From the NCBI GenBank assembly GCA_030765045.1, contig CM060964.1, forward strand, positions 317,570,128 to 317,634,127: DNA of 64,000 nt, written 5' to 3'. How positions within the stretch are numbered: the stretch's first letter is position 1; every line of letters begins with the position of its first letter. Below, one piece after another: positions 49,213 to 61,937 of this stretch. The notes beneath the pieces are model-generated. The model worked only from the letters and a program-made list of their open reading frames with translations, did not search any database and was not told the origin of the DNA. A program made the position numbers and the translations under genes. Source of the stretch: Tenodera sinensis (Eukaryota > Arthropoda > Insecta > Mantodea > Mantidae).

Positions 49213-50635
49213 GATGGTTTTTGGTTTCCCTCGGTCCTCCTACGTAACTGACAAATGCCTGGAATGCTTCCTTCCCAAATTCCCTTCCATATTTATTATT
49301 CCATTGCGTGTACCATTACCTGTGGTGGTGTATGTAACAAGAATGTGTCAAACACTAATACAAACACACACAAATTGTTTTATAAAATTGCATTTTTTTT
49401 TTAAATTCAGTGGCCTCAAAATATACTTTGAATGAAATCTCGAGATCGACTTTTTTTGTCGCAATACAATACTTTCTTACAAAAGAGCTGTAAGAGCGAA
49501 ACTTCATGTATAATAAGAAGTACACATTATTTACCGAACGTTCAACAACTACATGCAAGGAGCTTAAGCGTATATCACGAATCTATTATGAATTTTCCTT
49601 TTACAATGCAGTACAAAAACAATATCCAATATAGTGAAGAAAATAGTTGGGTAAACATAAAATGAAGCACTTCCGTTTGGTTAACAGAACTTAATTGCAA
49701 GAAAGGCTGATAAAATACTAGAAACTACCGTGAATGCGCAGTTGGTTCCACTAACACCCCGCTCACACCCCCTCCGAGGAGTGGAGTCTAGAATCTACGT
49801 TGCTCAGCAGTCGAGCGATCGATTTTAGCACTTTCGTTATTGATACTAAATAAACAACGAGTTGGAAATGCATCCGCGGGGTTAAATTTCCTTTAGCTAT
49901 GATGTCCTGTACGTGCCCTCGGTTTAAAAGGTTGTCCTTCATCACTGTCATCTGGGCAACTATCAACTCGGGTGCTCCTTTTAGAAATGTCTGCTTTTAT
50001 TGCTCCATCAGGTACGATGTTGCTAACCCAGGGGTAATATAACGATGTCCTTTATCGCCAGCATTATTCAATACAAACATGTGCGGCAGTGTTAAACCTA
50101 GGGGGAGGGGGAAGGGGGGACTTTAAGCTCACCTTCTGTAATTTTGTAATTTCTGTATTTTAATTTTTTGATTAAAGGGTTGCAATTTATAGTTATTGTC
50201 AATCACTGTTTGCATTATTGAATTACGTAATTCTTTCAAAGTTTTCATTGTTAGTCTGTGAGAAACAATGGAATGTCATAAGTGTTGGCATAATATGTGA
50301 TTCATGTGAAAAGTAAAGAAAGAACAATGACCTGTTTCAACATTACGAGATATAATACCCAATTTTAAAATAAATTTGTATTAAAAATTGCTCAGACATT
50401 TTGTTACCAGTGGTAGTATAAATTCCTTCTTTTTAACTTCCTTCATCGGACGGTGAATGAATGAAATGGGTGAAATGATGCTCAAATGAGCCCGAGGTCC
50501 ATAGGCCTTTAAGCTACCCGATATTCGTCTTCTCAGGATAAGGGAAAATCTAAGTTATGGAATGAGGCTTGTCATAATACTTAATGTGATTGATGTAAAA
50601 AAGTAAAATAAAAAAAGGAATAGTTCCGGCGTGGT
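49213..50635. other. Intronic sequence, no recognisable content
   Basis: Nothing recognised. GAATGAATGAAATGGGTGAA at 50455 resembles 19975 weakly. Confidence 0.4.
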
Positions 50636-50639
50636 GATT

Positions 50640-50751
50640 TTCTTCCGCTAGGAGTGCACTCAACATTATTAGTACCTAAGGAGCCAGTTGAGGAGCTAAT
50701 CGATTGAGCGATAGACCTTGTCTCGGAAAGGGCTGTTGCGCACTAGGTTGT
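50640..50751 (+). mobile_element. SINE (family S1), internal and 3'-end fragment
   Basis: GAGTGCACTCAACATTATTA, GCCAGTTGAGGAGCTAATCG and the 3' end GGGCTGTTGCGCACTAGG align with the S1 body and tail. It is followed at once by GTTGTTGTTATTATT, which opens the microsatellite. Confidence 0.75.
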
Positions 50752-51093
<342 letters not shown>

Positions 51094-51119
51094 ATCAAAC
51101 TCGTTATGGCCATTTTTAG

Positions 51120-51273
51120 ATAATGAAGTTTTTTGAATATTCCTACATGGAGGGGTAGTTTGAGGTGGGGATATTCTTGAAAATCTACGCGCCACGTGCT
51201 TGGGAGATGCTGAACTTAAATTTGGTGTTTAAGCGACTTTCCGTTTTTGAGCTATGTGTTCTCTCACTCTCTC

Positions 51274-51350
<77 letters not shown>

Positions 51351-51645
51351 GACCCTTGTTAAAAAATGCTTGCTGTTTTTTGGATTCCGGAAGTGTCAAA
51401 GGACTATTTCGAATGAAACATCGGTATACCCAATTTTTGGATAGAATTTGACAGTTGTACTCACTATGAAAGCATCAGGGGAATTAAAAGGTATTAACTA
51501 TTTGACGATCCCTAATAATAATGGTTGATAAGCCTGGATGATTTTCTAAAAACTCTTTTCTGGATTCAGGGGACCTCAAAGTATCTCCTAGGAAACCTTG
51601 GCAGAAAGTTGTTGGGTGAAGCCGAATAGTCCCTCTACTTTAATA
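51120..51645 (-). repeat. Family A repeat, head half plus an extra head fragment
   Basis: 51120-51470 is the reverse head half (ATGGAGGGGTAGTTTGAGGT, CGACTTTCCGTTTTTGAGCT, TTTTTTGGATTCCGGAAGTG). Its core has become a (CT)n(CA)n array at 51261-51350. 51535-51645 repeats the head once more (TTTTCTGGATTCAGGGGACC, TCTCCTAGGAAACCTTGGCA), likely a second truncated insertion. Confidence 0.75.
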
Positions 51646-52095
51646 GTAGCAGACAAATACTCTGTTTTAATGTTAAGAGGTTGTATCTGAAACAGTGTTT
51701 CAGAACTTAACCCGTGAAACAGTTTTGGACATGTTTCTTTTTTAATAAGTGATAGTAATCTTATATGAATAGGATTCTATGTATTCAGTCGGTATCAAGA
51801 TGTTTGACACTGACCAAGGGTTCTTCGCTTTGCTTTATTTTTCCTCCAAGGCAACACGCACATCTCACGAGGTAGCTTTGAATATTTCATACCAACACGC
51901 TTACCTGTGCAATATAACACGCCAGTTCAAGATATCGATGAAATAAAACTGTTTTTAATATAGGCTCTCCAAAACAGCTGCCTATCGGACTGTTAACACC
52001 GAAAATTCCAGTGTCTGCTCACATATAGGTAAATTTGGAATAGGAGAATACTGTAGACTTAAGGATAGACATGCATGGCCAGATAAGAATTTCAA
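51646..52095. other. Intronic sequence, no recognisable content
   Basis: Nothing recognised. Confidence 0.35.
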
Positions 52096-52099
52096 GTTG

Positions 52100-52480
52100 C
52101 ACACAAATTATTTTCTTTACTCTTGTACAACTTATCTGCTTAATGTTAATCGAGATAAACATTTGCAGAAATTAACTTATTACTAATTTTCTTGTTGGTT
52201 CAGGGGAAATATGGGAATTCCGCAGGATTTATACGATAATCGAATTTCTTCACAGCTGGTCACTGCATAATTGCTTTGAAATGCTTTCTTTGTATGGTAA
52301 AGAGATAAGTTTAATAACGACTTTCTATTTGAGAAAAGTGTGTTTATTGCAAATTTCAGACCAATAACAAGGAATATCTCCAAGGAATATTTTCCCAACT
52401 ATGACCTTCGCTAGTAACAAAGGAATAATATTGCATTCCACCAAAAATTCGATTTAGAGATTTTAACAGAAGTACACTTG
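52100..52480 (-). repeat. Family A repeat, tail half, diverged
   Basis: AATCGAGATAAACATTTGCA, TTTCTTGTTGGTTCAGGGGA, and CAATAACAAGGAATATCTCC match the reverse tail blocks. The head is missing. Confidence 0.65.
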
Positions 52481-52622
52481 GTATTTACATAATTTAGCAC
52501 CTTACAAGGATAAGACGTAATATCTTCAAGAAAAACCTTTATTATTATATTAGTTGTATTGTTTGCATTACTAACCATAATATTAACTTTATTATTATTA
52601 TTTTATTCTCATATGTATATTA

Positions 52623-52883
<261 letters not shown>

Positions 52884-52944
52884 TCTATCACTACTGTTGT
52901 TATTAATGTTTTGATTATTATGTTTATCATCATTATGATTACTA

Positions 52945-53965
52945 TTACTAGCGGTGGCGGTGGCGGCAGCGGTGGTGCTGACGGTGTTGTCTTTCTCCCA
53001 GCCAGACTCAGAGGAGCACCATATCTGGGATCCCTGCAAGGTGAGCTTCAGGATTTTCTTGATGTTTCCTTTACCGTGGTGGTACAACACTGTGCACTGG
53101 TTCAAACGAGGTGAAGGTGTAAAGGTCCATTTCAATTACTTGTACCCTAGAAACTATATGGGCCTAAGTAGCCCAATACCTCAAGATCTCCTGACCTAAC
53201 CACATGAGATTATTTCTTTTGGAGACATTTAGGAATATTGCATTTTAAACAAATCACCTCAGAGAATCGTTAAAGCATATGCATGTCACACCCGCAGTTT
53301 TCAGAAACGTCCATATAGATACAAGGAGGCGGTTGACACATTGTTTCAATCAACAAGGCATCATTGTGAACACATATTCTATGAATGAAGTCACCATAAC
53401 AGTAGTCGTTGATGATAATATAAGTGATCAAAATAATAGGATTATAATAAACCATAATAATAACAGAAATGTTAATATGTATGTATGTATATATTTTCTG
53501 CGAATGGGTATTACCCGGTGGCAGAGTTAAATGTACAAATTAAGGTTACAAACAAAGTGCACAAACAATAGTAATACAATCATAATACAATAAAGAACAA
53601 TAATAAAAGTATAAGATGAAATGCACTAAATACTAATTAACACTCATTAATTAATTATAACCAAATAAAATTTAGCATTAGTATTCACCATCAGTTCAAT
53701 AAATGTCAAAAATACACTTGCGTAATCTTTATAGTAACTTACACAGCATTTACTTGATTTACGATATTTTTCGAAAATTTCTTCACAGATAAAGGACAGC
53801 CCTAATAATGAAAATGATAATACCAAAACTAGTTAAAATAAAACTAATAATTATGATAGTAATAGTAGTGATTATGATGATAATAGTAATGATTTCAGAA
53901 AATAACTAACTATAATGGTAGAACTAACAAAATTAATGGGTTTACTAATGATGAGAACAGTAATA
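52945..53965. other. Intronic sequence, GC-richer at its left end
   Basis: 52950-53130 has a (GGTGGC)n-like start and open frames without a recognised motif. The rest is AT-rich with AATAAT-like interspersions. Confidence 0.4.
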
Positions 53966-53967
53966 AG

Positions 53968-54200
<233 letters not shown>

Positions 54201-54249
54201 ACAATAATATACTAATGACAATAAAATGATAATAATAAAAGTAATAACA

Positions 54250-54650
54250 CTATGATGATAATAGCAATGTCCTATAAGTGGAATGGAAAATATTCTAAGA
54301 CTGTTCTTGTCTATTGTCACACACTACACACGATAGTTGAAGCCCGGGGATTTCTTCTGTCGCTCGTCTCCTCTTACAGCAGAACAAAGTTCACTCACGC
54401 CAATGCCCTGGTTATGACTGGGTTTACCCCGGGGTGTTCTGCAACACTTTTAACGCACGAAGGGTTGTCTACTTATCCCAATGCCGGACGAAGTGGGCCA
54501 CTTGATGTATACACACAGTACTTTTACTACAAAACTTGGCCAGCAGGATTATGGCCCGTTTCTCCTAGACGTATTGCACGACTGGCTGGCAGTTGCACGG
54601 CACGGTCTCCCGTTATATTGCATGATGCTAAATCAAATCTTAAACCATAA
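54250..54650. other. Unclassified element fragment
   Basis: GC-richer stretch whose ACAGTACTTTTACTACAAAA then CTTGGCCAGC resembles 10681-10740. Open frames of 89 and 132 codons have no recognised motif. Confidence 0.4.
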
Positions 54651-55036
54651 TCTCAAAGATATATATCATATATATCAGATATGCCTACAACCCAGTTTTT
54701 TTGGTGTAATCAGACATTTTCGGGATAATCCGTACTATTGTTTTGAGTAGTCTCTATTCAGTTGTTACGCGCAATTTAATGCAAAGCGTACGGAATATCA
54801 AGGCCAACATATAGCGACTAACTTTTAAACATCTGGCTATCCATTTTGTTTCTTCTATTCCCCTTTCAAGCGTTTACATATAATTTACATGAGGTATATA
54901 TGAAAATAAACGTTTGTATTATTTGCATGTGTGATATAAAAATAAGTGAAGTGAATTTGATACATTAAATTTGTTAATGCTTAGTTTTAAAGATGTAATA
55001 GGAATATTATTTTAGGGAATTAAATTATTTATATAT
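54651..55036. other. Intronic sequence, no recognisable content
   Basis: Nothing recognised. Confidence 0.35.
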
Positions 55037-55572
55037 TGTGACGCCGGGCGCGGCATAAAAAACAAAGGAGGCCGGGGCTAGGCTACATCATACCACATAC
55101 CAGGCCACCTAGCAAACAGAGGCGCCCAAGTTCAGACTGCTTCACGGGACTGTTTGTGTATACGTGACTAACAATCGAGCGAGGTTTTCTCCAAGGCCTT
55201 CGAGAAAGATCTGGCTACGTCATCGCCGGCGTGTTTGAATAAGTTCGCTAAAGGTCCGTGTGACGTGATCTCCGCTGTATAATGAGGCAAGGAAACATCA
55301 TAGATTTAGTTCCAGTTCCAGTTTTGAGTCTGTCATTCTGTCTGTCTTCACGGTCGTCGTGAAGAAGATTCAACGAACGTGGAGTGGTCGGAGTTAGTGT
55401 ACGAGAGACAGCGAATGTGAAGAAAGACACTGAAAGGAGTGAGTCACGAAAGACTTAGACTGTGTTAACGGTGAGAAAAAAACTGCGTATTTGTGCAAAA
55501 GTTCGGAAGACGGTTTTAGAAAAATAACTGGACTGAATTTTTATCATTTTTCACAATATATAATTAGGGTAG
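55037..55572 (+). mobile_element. LTR of a retrotransposon (solo or end-truncated), copy 1
   Basis: Begins TGTGACGCCGGGCGCGGC and shares ordered blocks with 59709-60285: TCTCCAAGGCCTTCGAGAAA, AAAGGTCCGTGTGACGTGAT, TATA-like TATAA at 55278-55282, GAAGAAAGACACTGAAAGGA, TGTGTTAACGGTGAGAAAAA, AACTGGACTGAATTTT. These are the hallmarks of an LTR with a U3 promoter. The right end is near 55572; the exact boundary is uncertain. Confidence 0.75.
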
Positions 55573-55589
55573 CAGGTGAAAACTTTCCT

Positions 55590-55917
55590 AAGGGAAACAG
55601 TCTCACGCAGGGAATGAGCAACCCTGCCCATGCCAACTCCAGATTCCTCCTGGCCCGGAAGGTAGTAACCTGAAGGGCCCCTTGCCGGGGCTAGGGCGAA
55701 GACCTCAACGAAGGCAATGGCGGAGATGGAGTTCAACGGAACGGTAATGTCTACGGAACAGGCAACCTATCTCATAGGGAGAATAAAAGAAACCGCTGCC
55801 TTGCGGAGTGGAATAACCACAAAGGCTATGGGAGCTCACCCAGACAGAAACCTAGCCAGTCAGAAGGTTTTAAGCTGGTATTCACAGCATCTGACTTACT
55901 TAGCTACAGACTGGTAA
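55590..55917 (+). mobile_element. Unclassified GC-rich element fragment
   Basis: CAGTCTCACGCAGGGAATGA, CTGGCCCGGAAGGTAGTAAC, AGGGCGAAGACCTCAACGAA, then a 66-codon open frame (55717-55917; MAEMEFNGTVMSTEQATYLI). It is GC-rich and unlike its surroundings. It may be the start of another retroelement or a SINE; not identified. Confidence 0.4.
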
Positions 55918-56350
55918 TCTGTACTAAGGACAACTTTACATTACTCGTAATTTTCACAGTAAGCCGGAGGAGAGATTTAGAATGAAAAACGGAACAGACA
56001 ATGTCTATAATCCATGGAGTGAAGATGAAAATGATAAAATGATGATGACAGTGTATAAATTTACTAAAACTTTGCTTTAAAATATCATTGAGCCAGGTGT
56101 ATCACAACATTTGATGTTGGTACCACTTTCAATTTAAAATATCTTCTTGAAGTTCTAACTAAATTATCTACAGATGTTAAAGATACACTAATATATGTTA
56201 AGAGCAACCCCCTATTAAAAGTAAAAATAATTAGAGCTAGTATACATGTGATGACATGAAAAACTTACGGCTTATTTGGACCAGATGGCTGGCCTTAAGG
56301 TTGTTTATTTAGGAGCATACAATTTTTAATAAGGATAAATAAGCACTTAC

Positions 56351-56509
56351 CCTGGTAGACCACTGCTTTCCATCTTATTAGCCAGTTCAACATCCTTGGA
56401 ATACACATCAAATTGCCACTGCCTCTGTCCTAAGACGCCGGCTAGTACTGCTCCTGTATGTATACCGACCCGCATGTCAACTGGGGAATTGGTTTTCTGC
56501 TGGACGTAC
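56351..56509 (-). CDS. Adenylate cyclase exon, C1a catalytic domain (internal exon, first of three here)
   Basis: This internal exon encodes 52 whole codons of a class III membrane adenylate cyclase, which makes cAMP from ATP at the plasma membrane. Read from the minus strand it gives VDMRVGIHTGAV, then GVLGQRQWQFDVYS and KDVELANKMESSG, the central part of the C1a cyclase homology domain. The acceptor is a T-rich tract ending in TTTTAG and the donor is GTAAGTGC. It starts with the last base of a codon and ends with two bases of a glycine codon (phase 2 on both sides). The open phase joins exactly to the next exon at 37158 to give PG-RVHIS, the expected family sequence. The two C1 metal-binding aspartates lie upstream in the family and are not in the window. 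The FDVYS stretch and MESSG recall insect Ac78C (AC8 group); that subtype call is from memory and less certain than the family call. Confidence 0.96.
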
Positions 56510-57584
56510 CTAAAACATTAAAATATTCATTGCGTGCTGAAGGTGGATTCTTGAGTTGCTGAATGAATACTGTAGTATGTACTTTATCCCACTAAAAGCC
56601 CCTGAGGTCTCTTGAACTTAAAACTACACACACATAATCCTTGTATGTTGTATGCAATATAATTTATCTTATGGAAGTGAGATTAACGTTACATTTAGCT
56701 CATGGTCCTGGTAATCAACAGCTGCCTGATAATAAACTAAAGCTTCCAGTCAGTGCTGCCAACTCTTCTGTTGGTGGTTTTAACATTACAATTCACAGCG
56801 AAACGTATCTCCATATATAATTTCTTTGATTAAACTATCGAAACGGGTTCTAGTTTTGTAGAGCTGGTGCAACGAAAGCTTGCCAATCTGCAGAATGTCC
56901 AGAGGACTATTTTCGTAAACGTACCATTACGCCTGTTACAGGACCACATTATCCTTATTACGGGCTTTATATTTAACAACGTTTCGAGCAGTACATATAG
57001 CACTGAATGAACGAATAGCGTGTAGACAGTGGGAGCGGCAAGTGCAATGCGGAGAGTGGAAATGGCATGTGGCCTTCAATCGAGCGAGGTAACTAGAAGT
57101 TTAGCGCAGCTTTCGTTGGCGAGCTTTAGTTGCGTTACCTCTATAGTTAGAAAACTGAGTGTGTTACTACGTCGGTTTTTCTGTCAATCGCATGCATCTA
57201 AGTCGTTTTATGAATGAATTAGTACAAACTCGCTTTGAGTAAGCGTAGACTGACTCGCTCTGCTCCTAACTCTTAGTGGACTGCAATATATAAAACCATT
57301 GTCTTCTTAAAAATTACTTGCCAATACCAGGTGTGTCAGATGCCCCTTATTTTCCAGCTTTATGCAATCCGCATTTTGTATTCTAACGTGAAGATATCGG
57401 CTTCTATGATCGGTTCTAGCCAAATATTTAACATGAATGTCTTTGGTCACATATTCAATGTAATTAATAGTACTAATATAGATATTTGAGCATCGCCTTT
57501 TAATATGCTCGTAATTAGACAGTTGACGTTTGCACCTCTGCAAATGTGTGTTGGGACCAGCGAATAATACATGTTAACCTCTCA

Positions 57585-57668
57585 CGTTACTAGGTAGCTC
57601 AGTTGGAACGAGCGCTCCATTCCTAAGTGGATTACCGTTTGGCGTAGATGTGGTTCGATTCCCCTGTA
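57585..57668 (+). mobile_element. tRNA-like SINE head (family S6)
   Basis: Perfect A box TAGCTCAGTTGG and perfect B box GGTTCGATTCC, spaced about 41 bases. The acceptor arms do not pair and the anticodon arm is not evident, so it is a Pol III-promoted retroposon head or tRNA pseudogene rather than a tRNA gene. Confidence 0.65.
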
Positions 57669-58205
57669 TGTGCTATTGTTTGCCGTTTAACATTCACAGA
57701 TAACAATGGCAGAACAATTATTATGTTAAAAGCTGTTATTATTTTAATTTGCAATTGTTTCACTTCCATTTTATGGTATTGTTGTTTTCCATTAGGATAT
57801 CTCTCTCGGTATAGATACTTTGTACATTGTACACTGTCTCTCAAAAGTGTCTAGGGGCCGCGTCGCGCACAAATGTTCAGCGAACTTTCACCTTTTCGAT
57901 GGACGTATAGGAGAGGCAAGAGGTGGTGCCAGAGGGGCCAAATGTACAAAATAAGCACTGCCGATCTATAGTTCATTCTGGTGCAACTGGAAGTGTTTGG
58001 TATTAGTATTGCAGAGGTTGAGTGTTCAAATATGGGGTTAAAGTTTGTCTTTTTTTCGGCTTACGAGCAACAAGCCCTTCGTGCTATTTAGAAGTATATA
58101 TTTGTTCGTTGAACTATGAATAATTTGGGTATCAATATAATAGTGTTATTTTACATGAAAGTCATATGGATTTTCTATTAAATGTATGTTTCTATTACTA
58201 CTACT
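57669..58205. other. Intronic sequence, no recognisable content
   Basis: Nothing recognised. Confidence 0.35.
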
Positions 58206-58210
58206 ACTAG

Positions 58211-58575
<365 letters not shown>

Positions 58576-58689
58576 AATAATCTTTTTATGTGACTTCTAT
58601 TGACGTTATGGCTAATGGTGTGGGTGATAGATAATGCCAAGCTTCTTAGTAGGTAGAAGTTTGCAAACGTTTCAAACGAATGCTGTTTC

Positions 58690-58790
58690 CACTTATAGTA
58701 TAGCAGATAAAAGTAGGAATAGATTATTCAAGAGTGAGTAGAGAAGGTCATATGAGTGAAACACATAAGACATGTTTATTTTCAGCTTCT
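58690..58790 (+). repeat. Family A repeat, tail fragment
   Basis: GAGTGAGTAGAGAAGGTCAT then ATGAGTGAAACACATAAGAC is the family tail alone. Confidence 0.6.
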
Positions 58791-59705
58791 GCTCGTGTAT
58801 TATTCGCTAAAATGATAGTCCCTCGCGATTTTCTCGAAATACAACTCTTGTTTGGTTACTTATGAGATCAGCTCAAACAACGAAAGAAGGGAAAAGTAAA
58901 GGGCAGAGCGTGCGAGCTTGTGTATGTGTGTTTGAGAGAGAGACAGAGGGAATCTGAGAAAGAAGGATAAGAAGAGATAATTAACATAAACACAAGGACG
59001 GTGATAAACATCAGACTTTTCATTTCATTCATAGATCTTTTAAGGATATAAGTGGAGAATCTCTACGGTATCTCTCCCAGCCCAAACATCCCTTTACTTT
59101 GAAAATAGTTAATGAATTGTTACTATTTTCTCAGAAAAGGCGTACCCTATTGTAGAGGGTAGACACCTCGTGCACCGCAACCTAAGCACACCTATTGTGA
59201 CTAACACCAACCCCAGGAGGAAGGGATGAAGTGAGAGAACTGCCGCGGGCCCCCCTTGTAAATTAATAAATTTAATGCACAATCATTTACTGTCTATTAG
59301 ATTATTGTTTTAATTTTTATGTAAAGAAGAATTTTTATTTAACACAAATTAATACGGTTATCCGCAACAAATACTCTCACTTTTGATAGTATAATCATGG
59401 ATTAATATTGTCTGATTGCAAACTTGCAACATGGAGCCCTCCCCTGAAGGAAAGGGAAGAAAAAAAAAAAAAAAATCCGCCGACGCCTCTGGGTAGACAG
59501 ATCGCAGAGAAACGTCAAAAGTCCCTAAAAATGTTGAAAGTTCATAGCGGCGCCAGGAAGGCCTACCAGCGCCCAGCACAGCCTTTACAATACGCAAGCA
59601 TCTGCGTCAGCTGTCCCAAACTACAATACACGAGCCTAAACGCGCACCTGAATGACGAGGAAATGTAATGAAGGAAAATGGAGGAATACCCTATTGTAAT
59701 AAAAA
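58791..59705. other. Intronic sequence, no recognisable content
   Basis: A 15-base A run near 59460. Nothing else recognised. Confidence 0.35.
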
Positions 59706-59708
59706 CGG

Positions 59709-60285
59709 TGTGACGCCGAGCTTGGCGCAAAATATAGGACGGTTAGGGCCAGGCTGCTTCATGCCACATGCCGGGCCGGCGAGCGGGCAAAGGCGTTCAA
59801 GGTCAGGCTGTCTCGCGTAACTGTTTGTGTGTACTAACAACAATGGAAGCGGTTACACAGAAGGGGCTTTCTCCGAGCCTTCGAGAAAAATCCAGCCCCA
59901 CTTCCGGCGGCACGTTTGTGAAGTTCGAGAAAGGTCCGTGTGACGTTATCCCCAGTATATAAGAAGGCCAGGAACCAGCAGTTAATTGCAGTTACAGACA
60001 CAAGTCGATTAGTGTGTAGTAAGAAGAGTTAACAAGCGTCGAGTGATCGTATCGATGTAGTTAGTGTATAGGAGACAGAGAAAGTGAAGAAAGACACTGA
60101 AAGGATGGAGTCAAGGTTACGAGAAGTAAAAATTGTGAGTCGTGATAGCTTTAAGACTGTAAACTGTGTTAACGACGAGAAGAAAACTGTGTATTTGTGA
60201 TGACATTTTAGAAGACAATAAAGTGATAGAAAAGTAACCGGACTGACTTTGTCATTTTGTCAGAATATTATATACGGCAGCCGAA
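59709..60285 (+). mobile_element. LTR of a retrotransposon (solo), copy 2
   Basis: Same family and orientation as 55037-55572, beginning TGTGACGCCGAGCTTGGCGC. It has TATATAA at 59956-59962, a GAAGAAAGACACTGAAAGGA block and a polyadenylation signal AATAAA at 60217-60222, so U3, R and U5 are recognisable. It ends near 60285 at the start of an S3 SINE remnant. No internal retroviral coding is adjacent. Confidence 0.8.
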
Positions 60286-60420
60286 CGTAACCGGTACATC
60301 CGTGGTTCAAACCCCGGTCATTACATTGAATTTTTCAGTCCCAATTTACCCTTTCCAATACCGTTTCGCATGTTTCACCAAACATACCGTTTCGTAATGT
60401 TTTATTTCCTCAAAAATGGG
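60286..60420 (+). mobile_element. tRNA-derived SINE (family S3), head-truncated
   Basis: GTAACCGGTACATCCGTGG then TTCAAACCCCGGTCATTACA, with the TTGAATTTTTCAGTCCCAAT body, matches 3795-3890. The A box has been lost. Confidence 0.75.
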
Positions 60421-61318
60421 TCAAACGATTTTGATTCAAATTGTTAAACCACACCTGTATGATTTCGTATTTCAAATATAAACTGGATTAATATCTAAAC
60501 TAAGAAGTAGATGAGCTGATCGCACGAAAAGGAAAGGGTGGAAAACCCCCTTAGGTATGAACAAACATCGGAACCCTGCGTCACTCTTTATCTGTCAGAG
60601 CGACATAATCAGAAGCATCTGCTCTGTACCGGTGTCCAGAAACGCAACTTAATTTGTTCCCGTTGCCCTTTGGGGAGGGAATGTGGCGCAGTTCACACCA
60701 CAGCTTTTCCGCCCTTCTTTGTTTTATTGATCAGCAAAGTGCATTTAACTCAGTATAGCACAAAGACTGAATAAAACAGGGCTTTCATTCAATTACGCGA
60801 ACAAGGCTGCTATTTCCATCAATTTAAAGCAACAACTCCCTCGTTTTGCAGGCGTCTTCTGGGTCACAATTATTTAGGTTGGGATTTCAGTGTTTCCGAC
60901 AAAATAAGGAAAAACAAAGAAAAGTACTATTGAATATCAATTGACAGTACATCATTAGGGGTTGCATTTGTATTTCTAGCCATGCGCATAAAATTGCTCG
61001 AAAGGAAAAAAATAGACGAGTATAAAACAGAATAAAAGTAGAATAAGAGCAATGAAACTGACTGAAAAGGGGAGATCAGGAAAATGAAATAGAACAAAGA
61101 AATAGAGAAAAAAGAATCCGTTAAAACTGAAAGATAATGAAAGAACAAAGCAGAAGGAGTAATAAAAGAGAAAGTGTGGGAAAGAAAAGGTATATAAGAA
61201 AGGTAAATAAGAATGAGACGAAGCAGCCGAAGAAGGCAGAGTTGAGAAAGACAGAAGATACAGGAATGAGCAAGCCAAGTTAAGAAAGTGGGAAGAAAAA
61301 GGAGAAAGAATTGAAAAA
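60421..61318. other. Intronic sequence, purine-rich on the right
   Basis: 60990-61340 is strongly A/G-rich on the plus strand. No gene or element recognised. Confidence 0.4.
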
Positions 61319-61565
61319 GAGGAGAAAAAAAAAAAAAAAAAAAAGGAAAGAGGATGATCGGAAAAAGAAGAAACTGGAATCAGATTTTACGAAAACTACT
61401 GGCATAAGGAAAATAAGAAGACGAAATAAAACTCAAAAATTAACGGTAAACGGGAGAAGAATAGACAAAACATACCGAAAATAAAAATAAAATGAGAAAA
61501 TGTCTATCCGTCTATCCGTCCGTTCGTTCGTCCGTCCATCCTTCCATCCGTGCATTCATTTATTT
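61319..61565. repeat. Poly-A run and CCGT/CATC tetranucleotide tract
   Basis: Poly-A at 61326-61342, then at 61503-61567 TCTATCCGTCTATCCGTCCG and TTCGTTCGTCCGTCCATCC leading to TTTATTTATTTA. Confidence 0.85.
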
Positions 61566-61699
61566 ATTTACTCTTCACTAATGTGATACCTCTTGTAGAA
61601 ACTTACAAATTCTTTCTTGCTGTACTTCGTAAGGGTCCATTGTTAAATTAACCACACACAGTGAGAACAGACACGGAATACAACTGTAAGGTTTCTCAG

Positions 61700-61937
61700 C
61701 ACATGATAACGTAAAGAGTCGCACTGGGTGTTCACAACACCCCAATGCATATTGTTACATATTTTCTTGGAACTCGGTCTTCCATTATTCATTATTTTTT
61801 TTACTCAGGCCTCGAACATTACTTCCTAAAAAAGGTACCAAATATCATGAAGGTATCCTCCCATCCATTATATAATAATACATTTATAAGAATGACTGGG
61901 GTGTTCCGAACAATCCGCGCGACCACTAAAGGGTTAA
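61700..61937. mobile_element. Putative short piggyBac-like MITE
   Basis: The right end ends in GGGGTGTTCCGAACAATCCG then CGCGACCACTAAAGGGTTAA. Its reverse complement matches the left region AGAGTCGCACTGGGTGTTCA then CAACACCCCA (61707-61742) over about 31 bases. TTAA is intact at 61934-61937; the left TTAA is decayed. About 235 bp, non-coding. Confidence 0.55.

Noticed and set aside
53002..53040. Plus-strand mini-exon between TCTTTCTCCCAG and GTGAGC, reading PDSEEHHIWDPCK
   Set aside because: Only 39 bp, on the strand opposite the cyclase gene, no partner exons and no family match; splice-like strings of this quality occur by chance in 64 kb.
57585..57668. Functional tRNA gene
   Set aside because: A and B boxes are good, but acceptor and anticodon arms do not fold. 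The same applies to the SINE heads at 3765, 25140, 29465, 42345 and 48940.
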